Positions 8,850 to 17,953 of a stretch of 36,868 bases of DNA are shown piece after piece. The stretch is from DAOUAJ01 sp034433615 (GTDB taxonomy: Bacteria > Chloroflexota > Anaerolineae > DUEN01). The notes under the pieces are model-generated. The model ran no database searches and had not been told where the DNA came from. It saw only the letters and a list, made by a program, of their open reading frames with translations. The position numbers and the translations under genes are program-made. The stretch spans positions 1 through 36,868 of the forward strand of contig DAOUAJ010000226.1 in the NCBI GenBank assembly GCA_034433615.1, read 5' to 3'. Each line of letters begins with the position of its first letter. The first letter of the stretch is position 1.

Positions 8850-8957
8850 AACCTGCACCCCTGGTATGTGGAGAACCGCGGCGAGGTGATCTACTTTACC
8901 CTGTCGCGGTGGCAGCCCTATGCCGTCTTCTGGATGCGAGCCCGGCTTGTAAAGTGA
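8850..8957 (+). pseudogene. Possible C-terminal remnant of an unknown gene
   Basis: One plus-strand frame reads NLHPWYVENRGEVIYFTL followed by SRWQPYAVFWMRARLVK and a TGA stop. The composition looks like real protein, but there is no start codon in frame and an upstream stop lies near 8801. It ends 34 bp before the gatZ-like start. I do not recognise the family. It may be the tail of a lost neighbour or a chance reading. The rest of the 8638-8991 spacer holds only the nuo promoter. Confidence 0.3.
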
Positions 8958-8991
8958 CGAGCTCAGGCAACACCGAGGTGAAAAGGCGCTT

Positions 8992-10230
<1,239 letters not shown>

Positions 10231-10239
10231 CGGGACGAC

Positions 10240-11403
10240 TTACACAAGTGCCTTCTCATACACCCGATACGTTTTGTAAACGCGCCCTCCCAGGGCTTTG
10301 ATGGTGTTGTTCACGACCGTGTTGCTCTCCAGGATCCATGACATCTCCACTTCTTGATAGCCCCGTTCCACTGCCGCCTTGCCCGCCTCGTAGTACATGA
10401 CTGCATCTACACCCCGGTTGCGATACGGCTCGATCACCCCCATGGCGAACATGCGTATCAATCGGACCCGACGCCGAACTTTCCAGTGCCAGAGGAATTT
10501 GAGCAAGGTCCACCATTCGGGCACGCCCGGCCGCGGGTAGGCCAGCCGCAACGGCTCGTTAAGGTTAGGCAAAGGGACGATCACGCCGATGGGACGGCCG
10601 TCCGCTTCGGCGATAAACACGGTGGCCGGATCAACAATCTGGACCAGGTTATCAGCGAGGTGCTGGATCTCCGCATCGGTGAGCGGCACGAACCCCCAGT
10701 TCCGCTCCCATGCTGAGTTATAAACCACCTTAATACGCTCAACCTCTTCGGATATCCGCTTCATGTTCACGCGGCGCACGGTGAAATCACCTCGCGCCTT
10801 GGTCTTCTCCACCACGCGTAGCAATTTAGCCGGGGCCTGCTCCGGATGTTCGCGAAAAATGTCAATGGCGATATAATAGGCTAAAAGGTCTTGGGCTTTG
10901 GTGAAGCCAAAACGCTCCACGAACTCCGGATAATAACGCGGGTTGTAGGTCATCAGGATGACAGGCGGGGAATCGAACCCGTCCACCAACATGCCCACCT
11001 CGTCGTTAGTGCTGAAGTTCGCCGGTCCCCGGATGGCGGTCATGCCCTGATTGCGTGCCCAGTCGCAGGCGGTGGAGAGCAACGCCTCAGCCACAGCGTA
11101 ATCGGGAATCGTCTCAAAGAAACCGAAGAAGCCGATGCGCTCATTGTGAAACTCGTTGTGACGATGATTGATGAACGCCGCGATGGTACCAACAATGCGC
11201 CCATCTCGTTCTGCCACAAACAATTGGCAATCCATGTGCTGAAACGAGGGATTGCGCGCAGGATCAAGAAATGCTTTGCGCTCACTGATCAGGGGGGGTA
11301 CCCAGTTCGGATCGTCTTTGTACACCTCCCACTGGAAAGTGATAAAGGCCAGACGTTCCTCGGGGGTATAGATCGGGCGCACACGAACAGCTTGGGTGGA
11401 CAT
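10240..11403 (-). CDS. GNAT-family N-acetyltransferase-like protein
   Basis: 387 residues. The C-terminal half carries a GNAT fold signature: FIAEADGRPIGVIVPLPNL (beta strands), then MFAMGVIEPYRNRGVDAVMYYE, corresponding to the acetyl-CoA loop R/Q-x-x-G-x-G/A, and WILESNTVVNNTIKALGG, matching the E-x-N-x-x-x-x-x-x-x-x-G motif. The N-terminal half (VAERDGRIVGTIAAFINHRHNEF) resembles a second, degenerate GNAT unit, so this may be a tandem GNAT. Substrate unknown. Start ATG 11403 is chosen because GGAGG lies 6 nt upstream and a promoter overlaps the longer frame to 11580. Monocistronic. Confidence 0.75.
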   Translation of the reverse strand: MSTQAVRVRPIYTPEERLAFITFQWEVYKDDPNWVPPLISERKAFLDPARNPSFQHMDCQLFVAERDGRIVGTIAAFINHRHNEFHNERIGFFGFFETIPDYAVAEALLSTACDWARNQGMTAIRGPANFSTNDEVGMLVDGFDSPPVILMTYNPRYYPEFVERFGFTKAQDLLAYYIAIDIFREHPEQAPAKLLRVVEKTKARGDFTVRRVNMKRISEEVERIKVVYNSAWERNWGFVPLTDAEIQHLADNLVQIVDPATVFIAEADGRPIGVIVPLPNLNEPLRLAYPRPGVPEWWTLLKFLWHWKVRRRVRLIRMFAMGVIEPYRNRGVDAVMYYEAGKAAVERGYQEVEMSWILESNTVVNNTIKALGGRVYKTYRVYEKALV

Positions 11404-11433
11404 GAGCAACCTCCGATTAGAGGATATGCTCGA

Positions 11434-11462
11434 ATTATACCACCAGGCTATGGTCTCCACAA
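11434..11462 (-). promoter_or_regulatory. Promoter of the GNAT gene
   Basis: Minus strand: -35-like TTGTGG (11462-11457), 17-nt spacer, perfect -10 TATAAT (11439-11434). Predicted start near 11427 gives a leader of about 24 nt before ATG 11403. The -35 is weak (3 of 6). Confidence 0.55.
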
Positions 11463-11600
11463 CCGCGAAACGCTCTCCAAAGGTGCGAGCGTTAAGAGCT
11501 TGGGACAGGTGGTCGAACGGCCTTTGGGGGCAAACCCAGGATAGGGGATGGGTAAATGGCTCTCGCGTGGGAAAGGTCATGCATTCGACCGGTTTTAGTA

Positions 11601-11629
11601 TTGTACATTGCGCGAGGGTGTGCTATAGT
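11601..11629 (+). promoter_or_regulatory. Extended -10 promoter of the LysM protein gene
   Basis: Plus strand: TTGTAC (11601-11606), 17-nt spacer, TATAGT (11624-11629) preceded by TGC, an extended -10. Predicted start near 11636, leaving a leader of about 158 nt. Confidence 0.5.
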
Positions 11630-11635
11630 ATGTTT

Positions 11636-11793
11636 ATGCCGCACCACTTGTGATCCCGGCTGGGAAGGCGAAGTCAAGCCCCCGGCTATTCGCGCGTGGA
11701 GGTCGTGAGAGCGCCGGAAAACACGTGGTAGCGGTGAGCCCCGGCTGACCTCATGTCTACCCCGCACTTATCACCTGCTCAGGAGGAAGCCTC
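11636..11793 (+). other. Long GC-rich 5' leader, possibly structured
   Basis: Between the predicted start and the LysM gene lies a leader with three same-strand copies of CCCGGCT (near 11654, 11681 and 11740). It also has a CCGGC/GCCGG pairing and a GGTAGCGG...GGCTGACC hairpin candidate. No ORF is convincing. It does not match a riboswitch class I can name. The final AGGAGG is 8 nt before the ATG. Confidence 0.25.
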
Positions 11794-13476
11794 ATGGTGA
11801 GACACACATACACACCAGCGGTCATCTTTGCCTTGATCACCGCGCTTCTGTTAGGGGGAGGCCTGGCCAGTTCTGCACCTCTGGCAACAGCACCCGTGGA
11901 ATTGTTGAGAAATGGCAGCTTCGAAGGAGGATTCGTTTCTCAGGCCGGCTGCGGCATGGTGGGCGCGTTCTGGAATTGCTTCCAGAATGGCGGCACCGCG
12001 GCTTACGGATTCTTCGACGATCAATGGAAGCCGGTCATCTACGACGGTCAGCACTCACAATTGATTGAAATTAACACCAAACAAATCGGCGGCGACCCTA
12101 ATCGTTACGCTGGCATCTACCAGACAGTGGACGTGGTTCCCGGTGAGACTTACCGATTCTCCCTGCGCGGTATGATTCGAGCGGATGACCACGACAGCGA
12201 CCCCTGGCGCTATCGGGTGCAAGTGGCCTTCGATCATAGCGGTGGCAGCGATTGGACGGCCGTGAGCGACTGGATCGAGTTGCCGTGGGACACTTATTAC
12301 CCGCGCACGGAGCCTGGCCGGTTCAGCGAGTACCAGACCTCGGTGACCGCCCGTGGGCCGAGGATGACGGTGTTCATTCGGGTGTGGAAGAAGTGGGGAG
12401 ACTGGTATCGGGAGGTAGATGTCAACCTGGATGCCATCAGCCTGACCGGCCTGGCGGTGGTCGTTCCACCGATGCCACCTGTGCCACCTCCTCCGGCACC
12501 CCCCCTGGCGTGCACTGGCCCTAATCTGCTGTACAACGGCGATTTCGAGCAAGGCTTCTACAACTGGGGGATGGGTTACTACTGGGGATGGTTCCACAAC
12601 GGTGGACAGGCTGCTTACGGCTTCTTTGATGATCAGTGGGATAAGGTCGTGTACGACGGCGAACATTCCCAGTTGATCGAGATCAACACGCTGGGCATGG
12701 CTGCCGCAGACAGTAACCGCTATGCGGGCATCTACCAAACGGTCAGTGGTCTGCAACCCGGCGCCCAGTACGAACTGTCCATCGCGGGCATGATGCGTGA
12801 AGAAGCAGCTCATCCGGATGAAGATCCCTATCGCTATCGGGTGCAGTGGGGCTACGCGCCGTGGGGTTGGGTGGATTGGACCCAGGTGACCAACTGGCAG
12901 GAGCTGCCGTGGGACACCATTTACACCCGCACCGACCCAGGTGGCTTCCTGACTTATAAGACGACTTTCGTGGCGCCTAGCTCGCAGATCACGATCTTCA
13001 TTCGGGCCTGGAAGAAGTGGCCCACGACGGGACGGGAGCTGGATGTCAACCTGGACGCGATCGCGTTGCGCGGCTGCTGGCCGAGCGTAACCCCACCCGC
13101 GCCTGACCCACCCGCCAGTCAATCGGTGATCCACGTGGTGCGGCCGGGGGAGTACCTGGCCCGCATCGCTGTACGCTACGGGACCACGGTGCAGGCCATC
13201 GCTCAGGCCAACGACTTGCGCAACCCCAACCGCATCTACGTGGGACAGAAGTTGATCATCCCGACGAGCGCATCGGCACCTTCACCCGCCGTGGTCGCCC
13301 CGCCTCCGCCGGAGAGTAGCAACGGTGGGAGAGTGTACGTCGTGCGTCCCGGCGACACCCTTTACGCCATCGCCGTCAATTTCCACGTCACACCCTATGC
13401 CATTGCCCGGGCCAATGGCCTGCGTAATCTCAACTGGATTTACGTCGGACAACGGTTAATCATCCCGAATACTTGA
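11794..13476 (+). CDS. Secreted protein with duplicated beta domain and two LysM modules
   Basis: 560 residues. A signal peptide (about 1-28) is followed by two homologous units, about 36-220 and 243-428. Both contain NG(S/D)FE, AAYGFFDDQW, YDG-x-HSQLIEINT, NRYAGIYQTV, WRYRV/YRYRV, ELPWDT and VNLDAI. This resembles carbohydrate-binding jelly-roll domains (inference). A proline-rich linker separates the units and another precedes two LysM modules (446-490 and 514-558). Each has V(V)RPGE/DTL...IA...YVGQ(K/R)LIIP and would bind peptidoglycan or a related N-acetylglucosamine polymer. No catalytic domain is seen. It is probably an envelope-anchored binding or structural protein, transcribed alone. 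Confidence 0.85.
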   Translation: MVRHTYTPAVIFALITALLLGGGLASSAPLATAPVELLRNGSFEGGFVSQAGCGMVGAFWNCFQNGGTAAYGFFDDQWKPVIYDGQHSQLIEINTKQIGGDPNRYAGIYQTVDVVPGETYRFSLRGMIRADDHDSDPWRYRVQVAFDHSGGSDWTAVSDWIELPWDTYYPRTEPGRFSEYQTSVTARGPRMTVFIRVWKKWGDWYREVDVNLDAISLTGLAVVVPPMPPVPPPPAPPLACTGPNLLYNGDFEQGFYNWGMGYYWGWFHNGGQAAYGFFDDQWDKVVYDGEHSQLIEINTLGMAAADSNRYAGIYQTVSGLQPGAQYELSIAGMMREEAAHPDEDPYRYRVQWGYAPWGWVDWTQVTNWQELPWDTIYTRTDPGGFLTYKTTFVAPSSQITIFIRAWKKWPTTGRELDVNLDAIALRGCWPSVTPPAPDPPASQSVIHVVRPGEYLARIAVRYGTTVQAIAQANDLRNPNRIYVGQKLIIPTSASAPSPAVVAPPPPESSNGGRVYVVRPGDTLYAIAVNFHVTPYAIARANGLRNLNWIYVGQRLIIPNT

Positions 13477-13491
13477 ACCCCCATCTGCCAC

Positions 13492-13519
13492 CGAGGGGGC
13501 GTGGCTTGCCGCCCCCTCG
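13492..13519 (+). terminator. Hairpin terminator after the LysM gene
   Basis: A perfect 10-bp GC-rich stem (13492-13501 with 13510-13519) and an 8-nt loop lie 16 bp past the stop codon. Only a weak T-containing tail (GTCAATTAT) follows, so intrinsic termination is plausible but not textbook. Confidence 0.65.
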
Positions 13520-13545
13520 TCAATTATCCGCCCTGAAAATAGCAG

Positions 13546-13640
13546 TCAGCGATCAGCGATCAGCCACTCTGGCTGAAGGCTGATGGCTGCTTGTGGCCCG
13601 TATGGGCTAAAAGCTGACAGCTAACCCGCTGACGGCTGAC
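13546..13640. repeat. Paired heptanucleotide arrays upstream of the NAD operon
   Basis: TCAGC cores at 13546, 13553 and 13560 (7-bp period) face GCTGA/GCTGC cores at 13572, 13579 and 13586. A second right-hand block has GCTAA/GCTGA cores at 13606, 13613, 13620, 13628 and 13635, with one 8-bp step. The cores are the same as in the 1017-1098 element. It lies between the LysM gene terminator and the nad operon promoter. Confidence 0.8.
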
Positions 13641-13679
13641 CACTTTTCATTGACCGAGGCGTCGCCCACCGCATGGGAA

Positions 13680-13703
13680 CTGTCTTGACATTTGACAAGA
13701 CAG
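13680..13703. promoter_or_regulatory. 24-bp palindromic operator, candidate NiaR site
   Basis: Arms CTGTCTTG (13680-13687) and CAAGACAG (13696-13703) are perfect inverse copies, and the centre (CA, TT, TG) continues the symmetry except at one mismatched pair. It overlaps the -35 box of the promoter in front of niaR, the right geometry for repression. NiaR-family regulators are known to repress NAD biosynthesis genes when niacin is available; assignment of this site to NiaR is inference from position and symmetry. Confidence 0.7.
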
Positions 13704-13720
13704 CCATCTATGCGTACACT
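13692..13720 (+). promoter_or_regulatory. Promoter of the niaR-nadABC operon
   Basis: TTGACA (13692-13697), 17-nt spacer, TACACT (13715-13720), predicted start near 13727, 30 nt before niaR. A second TTGACA at 13685 has no suitable -10. The -35 lies inside the palindrome. Confidence 0.65.
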
Positions 13721-13756
13721 CTCGCTGCATGATACCGTGCTTTTGCAAGGTAGGCG

Positions 13757-14272
13757 ATGGACACTCACGAGCGACGCCAGGCCATCGTGGCGCATCTGCA
13801 GGCAGCTCGAGAGCCGGTGCCGGGCGGTGTACTGGCCCGACAATTTGGCGTCAGCCGGCAGGTGATCGTCCAGGACATCAGCGTCCTGCGCGCGGCCGGT
13901 AATCCCATCTTACCCACCGCGCGTGGTTATACCTGGCTGCCAACCGTCAGAACGCCCCGACCGCGCCTGGTGGTCGCGGTGCGCCACACGCCGGAGCAAA
14001 CCCAGGATGAGCTGGAACGGCTGGTGGACCTGGGCGTGACGGTGGTTGACGTCATCGTGGAGCATCCCATCTACGGGGAGGTGCGGGGCCAACTGATGCA
14101 CAGCACGCGCGCTCATGTCCGCGCCTTCATGCAACAGTTGCGGGAGACGCAGGCGCGGCTGCTGAGCGAGCTGACAGAGGGGGTGCACCTGCATACGCTG
14201 GAGGCCGATGATCCGGCGTGTCTGGAGATGGCGGTAGCCACGCTGAGGCAAGCGGGGTATCTGATGGAGTAG
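13757..14272 (+). CDS. niaR: NiaR-type transcriptional repressor of NAD biosynthesis (HTH plus 3H domain)
   Basis: 171 residues. An N-terminal winged HTH (about 5-60; ARQFGVSRQVIVQDISVLRAAG) precedes a 3H domain (about 70-168). Metal and ligand residues match the spacing described for the Thermotoga NiaR (TM1602): H77, E85, H144 and H146, plus H103, H115 and H120 in the conserved VEHPIYGEVRG...HSTRAH region. The family senses nicotinic acid and represses de novo or salvage NAD genes. It is the first gene of an operon with nadA, nadB and nadC, and the palindrome in its promoter supports autoregulation. nadA begins 60 bp downstream. Confidence 0.93.
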   Translation: MDTHERRQAIVAHLQAAREPVPGGVLARQFGVSRQVIVQDISVLRAAGNPILPTARGYTWLPTVRTPRPRLVVAVRHTPEQTQDELERLVDLGVTVVDVIVEHPIYGEVRGQLMHSTRAHVRAFMQQLRETQARLLSELTEGVHLHTLEADDPACLEMAVATLRQAGYLME

Positions 14273-14332
14273 AGATTGGCGATTGACTTTTTGCCCAATT
14301 ATCCCACTATCTGTCAAGGGGAGAGCGATTGG

Positions 14333-15292
14333 ATGAATGAGAACGGACGGACTCAAGAGGAGTTGATCGGTGAGATTTTGGAGTTGAAACGTCAGCGTAA
14401 CGCGGTCTTGTTGGCGCACAACTATCAACTCCCGGAGATTCAAGACATTGCTGACTTTGTGGGGGATTCTTTGGGGCTCTCGCAGGCGGCCAGCCGCACC
14501 GACGCCGATGTCATCGTCTTTTGCGGCGTCCATTTCATGGCGGAGACGGCGGCTATCCTTTGCCCCGATAAGACGGTACTGATCCCAGACCTGGATGCCG
14601 GCTGCTCCCTGGCGGACAGCGTCACTGCGGAGCAATTGCGGGCCTGGAAAGCCGAGCATCCCGAGGCCGTCGTCGTCTCATACGTGAACACGACGGCCGA
14701 GGTCAAGGCGGAGAGCGATTATTGCTGCACTTCGAGCAATGCCCGCCGCGTCATCGAAGCGATCCCGCCGGACCGTGAAATCCTGTTTTTGCCGGACCTC
14801 TTCCTGGGCAGCTATCTGGAGCAGGTGACCGGCCGTCGTATGCGCATCTGGCTGGGCGAATGCCACGTGCACGCGGGCATCCGCACCGAGGACATCATCG
14901 AACTACGAGCTGCCCACCCTGAGGCCGAATTCCTGATCCACCCCGAATGCGGCTGTGTGACCTCATGCATGTATTCCCTGGCCCGTGGCGACATCAGCAG
15001 CCAGGGCACGCACATCCTCTCCACTGAAGGCATGATTCGACGTGTCCAGCAATCGCCCGCGAGCGAGTTTGTCGTGGCCACGGAGACCGGAGTACTGCAC
15101 CGCATGCATAAGGTGGCACCGGATAAGGCCTTCTATCCCATCAGCGAAGAGACCATCTGCCGCTACATGAAAATGATCACGCTGCCCAAGATCGTCAACA
15201 GCCTGCGTCATATGGTGCATCCGGTGACCGTGTCTGAGCCGATCGCTCAACGAGCGCGGGTGGCTATCGAACGCATGCTGGCTCTGGCGTGA
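14333..15292 (+). CDS. nadA: Quinolinate synthase
   Basis: Condenses iminoaspartate with dihydroxyacetone phosphate to quinolinate; contains an oxygen-sensitive 4Fe-4S cluster. 319 residues. Probable cluster ligands are C91 (DAGCSLAD), C177 (GECHVHAG) and C276 (ETICRYMKMITLPK). Substrate-binding segments AHNYQLPEIQDIADFVGDSL, VHFMAETA, VSYVNTTAEVKAESD, HPECGC and ATETGVLHRM are all present. ATG 14333 is preferred over an in-frame TTG at 14276 because AGGGGAG lies about 9 nt upstream and the N-terminus then matches the family length. nadB starts 7 bp after the stop. Confidence 0.96.
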   Translation: MNENGRTQEELIGEILELKRQRNAVLLAHNYQLPEIQDIADFVGDSLGLSQAASRTDADVIVFCGVHFMAETAAILCPDKTVLIPDLDAGCSLADSVTAEQLRAWKAEHPEAVVVSYVNTTAEVKAESDYCCTSSNARRVIEAIPPDREILFLPDLFLGSYLEQVTGRRMRIWLGECHVHAGIRTEDIIELRAAHPEAEFLIHPECGCVTSCMYSLARGDISSQGTHILSTEGMIRRVQQSPASEFVVATETGVLHRMHKVAPDKAFYPISEETICRYMKMITLPKIVNSLRHMVHPVTVSEPIAQRARVAIERMLALA

Positions 15293-15299
15293 GGAACCT

Positions 15300-17111
15300 A
15301 TGGACGCGACCCGGTTGGAGGTGAGCCGTTATGCGCCCGGCTTACCCGCGCGGCCGGCGCAGACACACGAGGCTGATGTGGTGATCGTCGGCAGCGGCGC
15401 GGCGGGCTTGATGGCAGCCCTGCATGCGGCCCGGTCGTCAGGCGCGCAGGTGGCGCTCATCGCCAAAGCGGAGCCCATGGAGAGTAACACCGCCCATGCT
15501 CAGGGGGGCATCGCTGTGGCTATCGGTCACGACGACGCGCCTGAGTTGCAGGCAGCAGATACCCTGGCGGTGACGGGCGGCCTGGCAGACGAAGAGGCTG
15601 TGCGCGTGTTGACCGAGGAAGGGCCGGCGCGCTTGCAGGAGTTGTTGGAATTGGGCCTGCCTTTGGACCGCGAGGACGGCGAGCTGGCGCTGGGGTTGGA
15701 AGCGGGGCACAGCCGGCGGCGCATCGTACATGTGGGAGACGCTACAGGGCGCGCCCTGGCCCAAACGCTGGCGGGGGCGGTGGCTGCTCTGCCCAATGTT
15801 CGGTGGTACACGGGCTTTCACGCGGCCGCGCTGGCTCTCGCAGAGGATGTCTGCGTGGGCTTATGGGCATTGGCACCCGATGGTGCGCTGCACCTCTTCC
15901 ATGCTGGGGCCACGATCCTGGCCACGGGAGGTGCGGGCGCGCTCTTTGCCCGCACCAGCAACCCGCCAGGGGCCCTGGGCGAGGGGATCGCGCTGGCGTA
16001 TCGGGCCGGTGCGACGGTGGCCGATCTGGAGTTCGTCCAATTTCACCCCACCGTCATGCCGACGCCGGAGGGCGCCTTTCTCATTAGTGAGGCCGTACGC
16101 GGCGAGGGTGCGTATCTGTTGAGCTCGCGTGGACGGTTCATGCCCGAATACGATGCGCGGGCGGAACTGGCGCCGCGAGACGTGGTGGCGCGGGCCATTC
16201 ACTGGGAGATGGTGCGCACCAACGCTCCCCACGTGTGGCTGGACGTGCGGCACCTGGGAGAGTCGTGTCTGTCGCATCGTTTTCCTACCATCTACCAGCG
16301 GTGCCAGGAGATGGGGATTGATCCTGCTCATGAGCTGATCCCGGTCGCTCCCGCGGCGCATTACATGATGGGCGGGGTACGCACTGACCTGTGGGGGGCT
16401 ACCGATGTGCCAGGCCTCTATGCCTGCGGCGAATGTGCCTGCACGGGTGTGCATGGAGCCAATCGCCTTGCCAGCAACTCGCTGCTGGAGTGTCTGGTAT
16501 TCGGCGCTCGCGCCGCGACGGCCGCAATGGAACGCACCAGCGTTACACCACTTCCTGAACCTGAACCACCGCTGGCTGAGGACGAACGAATCGCTATGTG
16601 GCCAGAGAGGGGTCTGCCCGCAGTGCAGGCCCGGCTGATGGCCGATGTCGGATTAGTCCGCGAAGGGGGCCACCTGTTAAAGACCATCGAATGGCTGGAT
16701 GCTTTGCAGGCACCGACGGCACCATCGCCGGCCTCGCCCCAATCCCTGACCCGAGAGCATGTACTGCTGGTGGCCCGGCTGATGGCGCGCGCGGCCTGGC
16801 TACGCACCGAGAGCCGGGGGGCGCACTATCGCACGGACTACCCTGAGCCAGATGCTTGCTGGCGAGCCCATCTCCTCTGGCGCAATGGAGCCAAAGCGTC
16901 CCTGGCATACCCGTTGCATCATCATCTGGGAGGACTTCCAGCCCTTCGGCTCCGCTCAGGGCAGACCTCCAACTTCCAACCCTTCGGGCTGCCTGTCCCC
17001 GGTGCCTGTCCGGCACAGGACAGGCTGGACGACAGGCCAGGGAGCGCCTCGGCCAACGCCTCAGCGGAGGCCCTCAGGGCGAAGCCTCTAACCCAGGAGT
17101 GCCTGGCGTGA
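15300..17111 (+). CDS. nadB: L-aspartate oxidase with repeat-derived C-terminal tail
   Basis: FAD enzyme oxidising L-aspartate to iminoaspartate for NadA. 603 residues: dinucleotide fold GSGAAG (31-36), ESNTAHAQGGIAVA, DLEFVQFHPT, the catalytic-region R in RDVVARAIHWEM, AAHYMMGGV, and GECACTGVHGANRLASNSLLECLVFG. The C-terminal helical domain ends near RGAHYRTDYPEPDACW and PLHHHL, about where family members stop. The last ~57 residues (from PALRLRSGQ) are translated from a dispersed repeat (16941-17042) and match no known domain. GAGG lies 6 nt before ATG 15300. The stop overlaps the nadC start by 4 nt. Confidence 0.95.
   Translation: MDATRLEVSRYAPGLPARPAQTHEADVVIVGSGAAGLMAALHAARSSGAQVALIAKAEPMESNTAHAQGGIAVAIGHDDAPELQAADTLAVTGGLADEEAVRVLTEEGPARLQELLELGLPLDREDGELALGLEAGHSRRRIVHVGDATGRALAQTLAGAVAALPNVRWYTGFHAAALALAEDVCVGLWALAPDGALHLFHAGATILATGGAGALFARTSNPPGALGEGIALAYRAGATVADLEFVQFHPTVMPTPEGAFLISEAVRGEGAYLLSSRGRFMPEYDARAELAPRDVVARAIHWEMVRTNAPHVWLDVRHLGESCLSHRFPTIYQRCQEMGIDPAHELIPVAPAAHYMMGGVRTDLWGATDVPGLYACGECACTGVHGANRLASNSLLECLVFGARAATAAMERTSVTPLPEPEPPLAEDERIAMWPERGLPAVQARLMADVGLVREGGHLLKTIEWLDALQAPTAPSPASPQSLTREHVLLVARLMARAAWLRTESRGAHYRTDYPEPDACWRAHLLWRNGAKASLAYPLHHHLGGLPALRLRSGQTSNFQPFGLPVPGACPAQDRLDDRPGSASANASAEALRAKPLTQECLA
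16941..17042. repeat. Dispersed palindromic repeat inserted in the nadB 3' end
   Basis: Starts with a CCCTTCGG...CTCAGGG palindrome (16942-16961), then a hairpin CCTGTCC...GGACAGG (about 17005-17024). It ends with a 23-bp stretch (17020-17042) that recurs at 24938-24960 with two mismatches. The related palindrome there is in the opposite orientation. It is read in frame as the NadB tail. Confidence 0.7.
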
Positions 17112-17953
17112 ACCCACTGCTGATGCAAGAGATCGTTCGACAGGCGCTGGCTGAAGACTTGGCCTGGGGTGATGTCACGACTGAGGCATTGATCCCACCA
17201 GAGGTATCGCTGCACGCTCAGGCGCGCACGCGCGAGGCAGGTGTGGTGGCCGGACTGCCTGCCTTCGCCGAGGTGTTTCGTCAGCTTTCGCCTTCTGTGT
17301 CAGTGACTTGCTGCGTGTCCGATGGGGCGCGCGTCGAAGCTGGTCAGGTGCTGGCGGAGGTGCAAGGCGAGGCACGAGCGATCTTGATGGGGGAACGGGT
17401 CGCTTTGAACCTGCTTCAGCATCTGTCTGGGATTGCCACCATGACTGCACGGTACGTGGCTGCGTTGGCGGGGTTGCCTGTGCGTATTCTGGACACGCGC
17501 AAGACGACGCCGGGCTTGCGGGCGCTGGAGAAGGATGCCGTGCGCATGGGAGGTGGCGTCAACCACCGTTTTTGCCTGGCCGATGCTGTCCTCATCAAGG
17601 ACAATCACCTGGCGATCCTGGCCGCACAAGGGGTGAGTCTGAGTGAAGCGGTGCGGCGCGCCCGGGCTGCGATCGGCCCCACGGTACGGGTTGAAGTGGA
17701 GGTTGAAACTGTAGAGGATGCTCTGCGCGCGGTGGAGGCCGGCGCGGACATCGTGATGCTGGACAACATGAGCCTGGCCGAGATGCGCCGGGCTGTGGAG
17801 GCCATCGGGGGACGGGCGCTGGTGGAGGCTTCCGGCGGCGTCACGTTGGAGACGGTGCGCCAGGTGGCGGAGACGGGGGTGGATTACATCTCCGTGGGGG
17901 CTTTGACGCACTCGGTGCAGGGATTGGACATCGGCCTGGATGTGGTCATGTGA
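17108..17953 (+). CDS. nadC: Nicotinate-nucleotide pyrophosphorylase (carboxylating)
   Basis: Converts quinolinate and PRPP to nicotinate mononucleotide, completing the de novo branch started by NadB and NadA. 281 residues from a GTG start that overlaps the nadB stop (GTGA). Family motifs: EDLAWGDVTTEAL (16-28), the PRPP/quinolinate-binding LDTRKTTPGLRALEKDAVRMGGGVNHR in two parts (128-142 and 143-154), LIKDNHL (162-168), VEVEVE, VMLDNMS and EASGGV (240-245). The frame is open far upstream inside nadB, but only GTG 17108 gives the normal length and coupling; ATG 17123 is possible. The 3' end overlaps the convergent next gene by 8 bp. Confidence 0.95.
   Translation: MNPLLMQEIVRQALAEDLAWGDVTTEALIPPEVSLHAQARTREAGVVAGLPAFAEVFRQLSPSVSVTCCVSDGARVEAGQVLAEVQGEARAILMGERVALNLLQHLSGIATMTARYVAALAGLPVRILDTRKTTPGLRALEKDAVRMGGGVNHRFCLADAVLIKDNHLAILAAQGVSLSEAVRRARAAIGPTVRVEVEVETVEDALRAVEAGADIVMLDNMSLAEMRRAVEAIGGRALVEASGGVTLETVRQVAETGVDYISVGALTHSVQGLDIGLDVVM

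Noticed and set aside
11670..11755. Cyclic-di-GMP-I or c-di-AMP riboswitch in the LysM leader
   Set aside because: A GGTAGCGG...CTGACC hairpin and an AAGCCCCCGGC segment recall GEMM, but the CACAGGGCAAACC-type 5' core is absent; the ydaO core motifs are absent too.
12055..13134. 359-codon open frame on the minus strand
   Set aside because: Antisense to the LysM protein, whose signal peptide and duplicated domains are clear.
14276..14332. TTG start extending NadA by 19 residues
   Set aside because: The extension lacks family-like sequence and ATG 14333 has a good SD.
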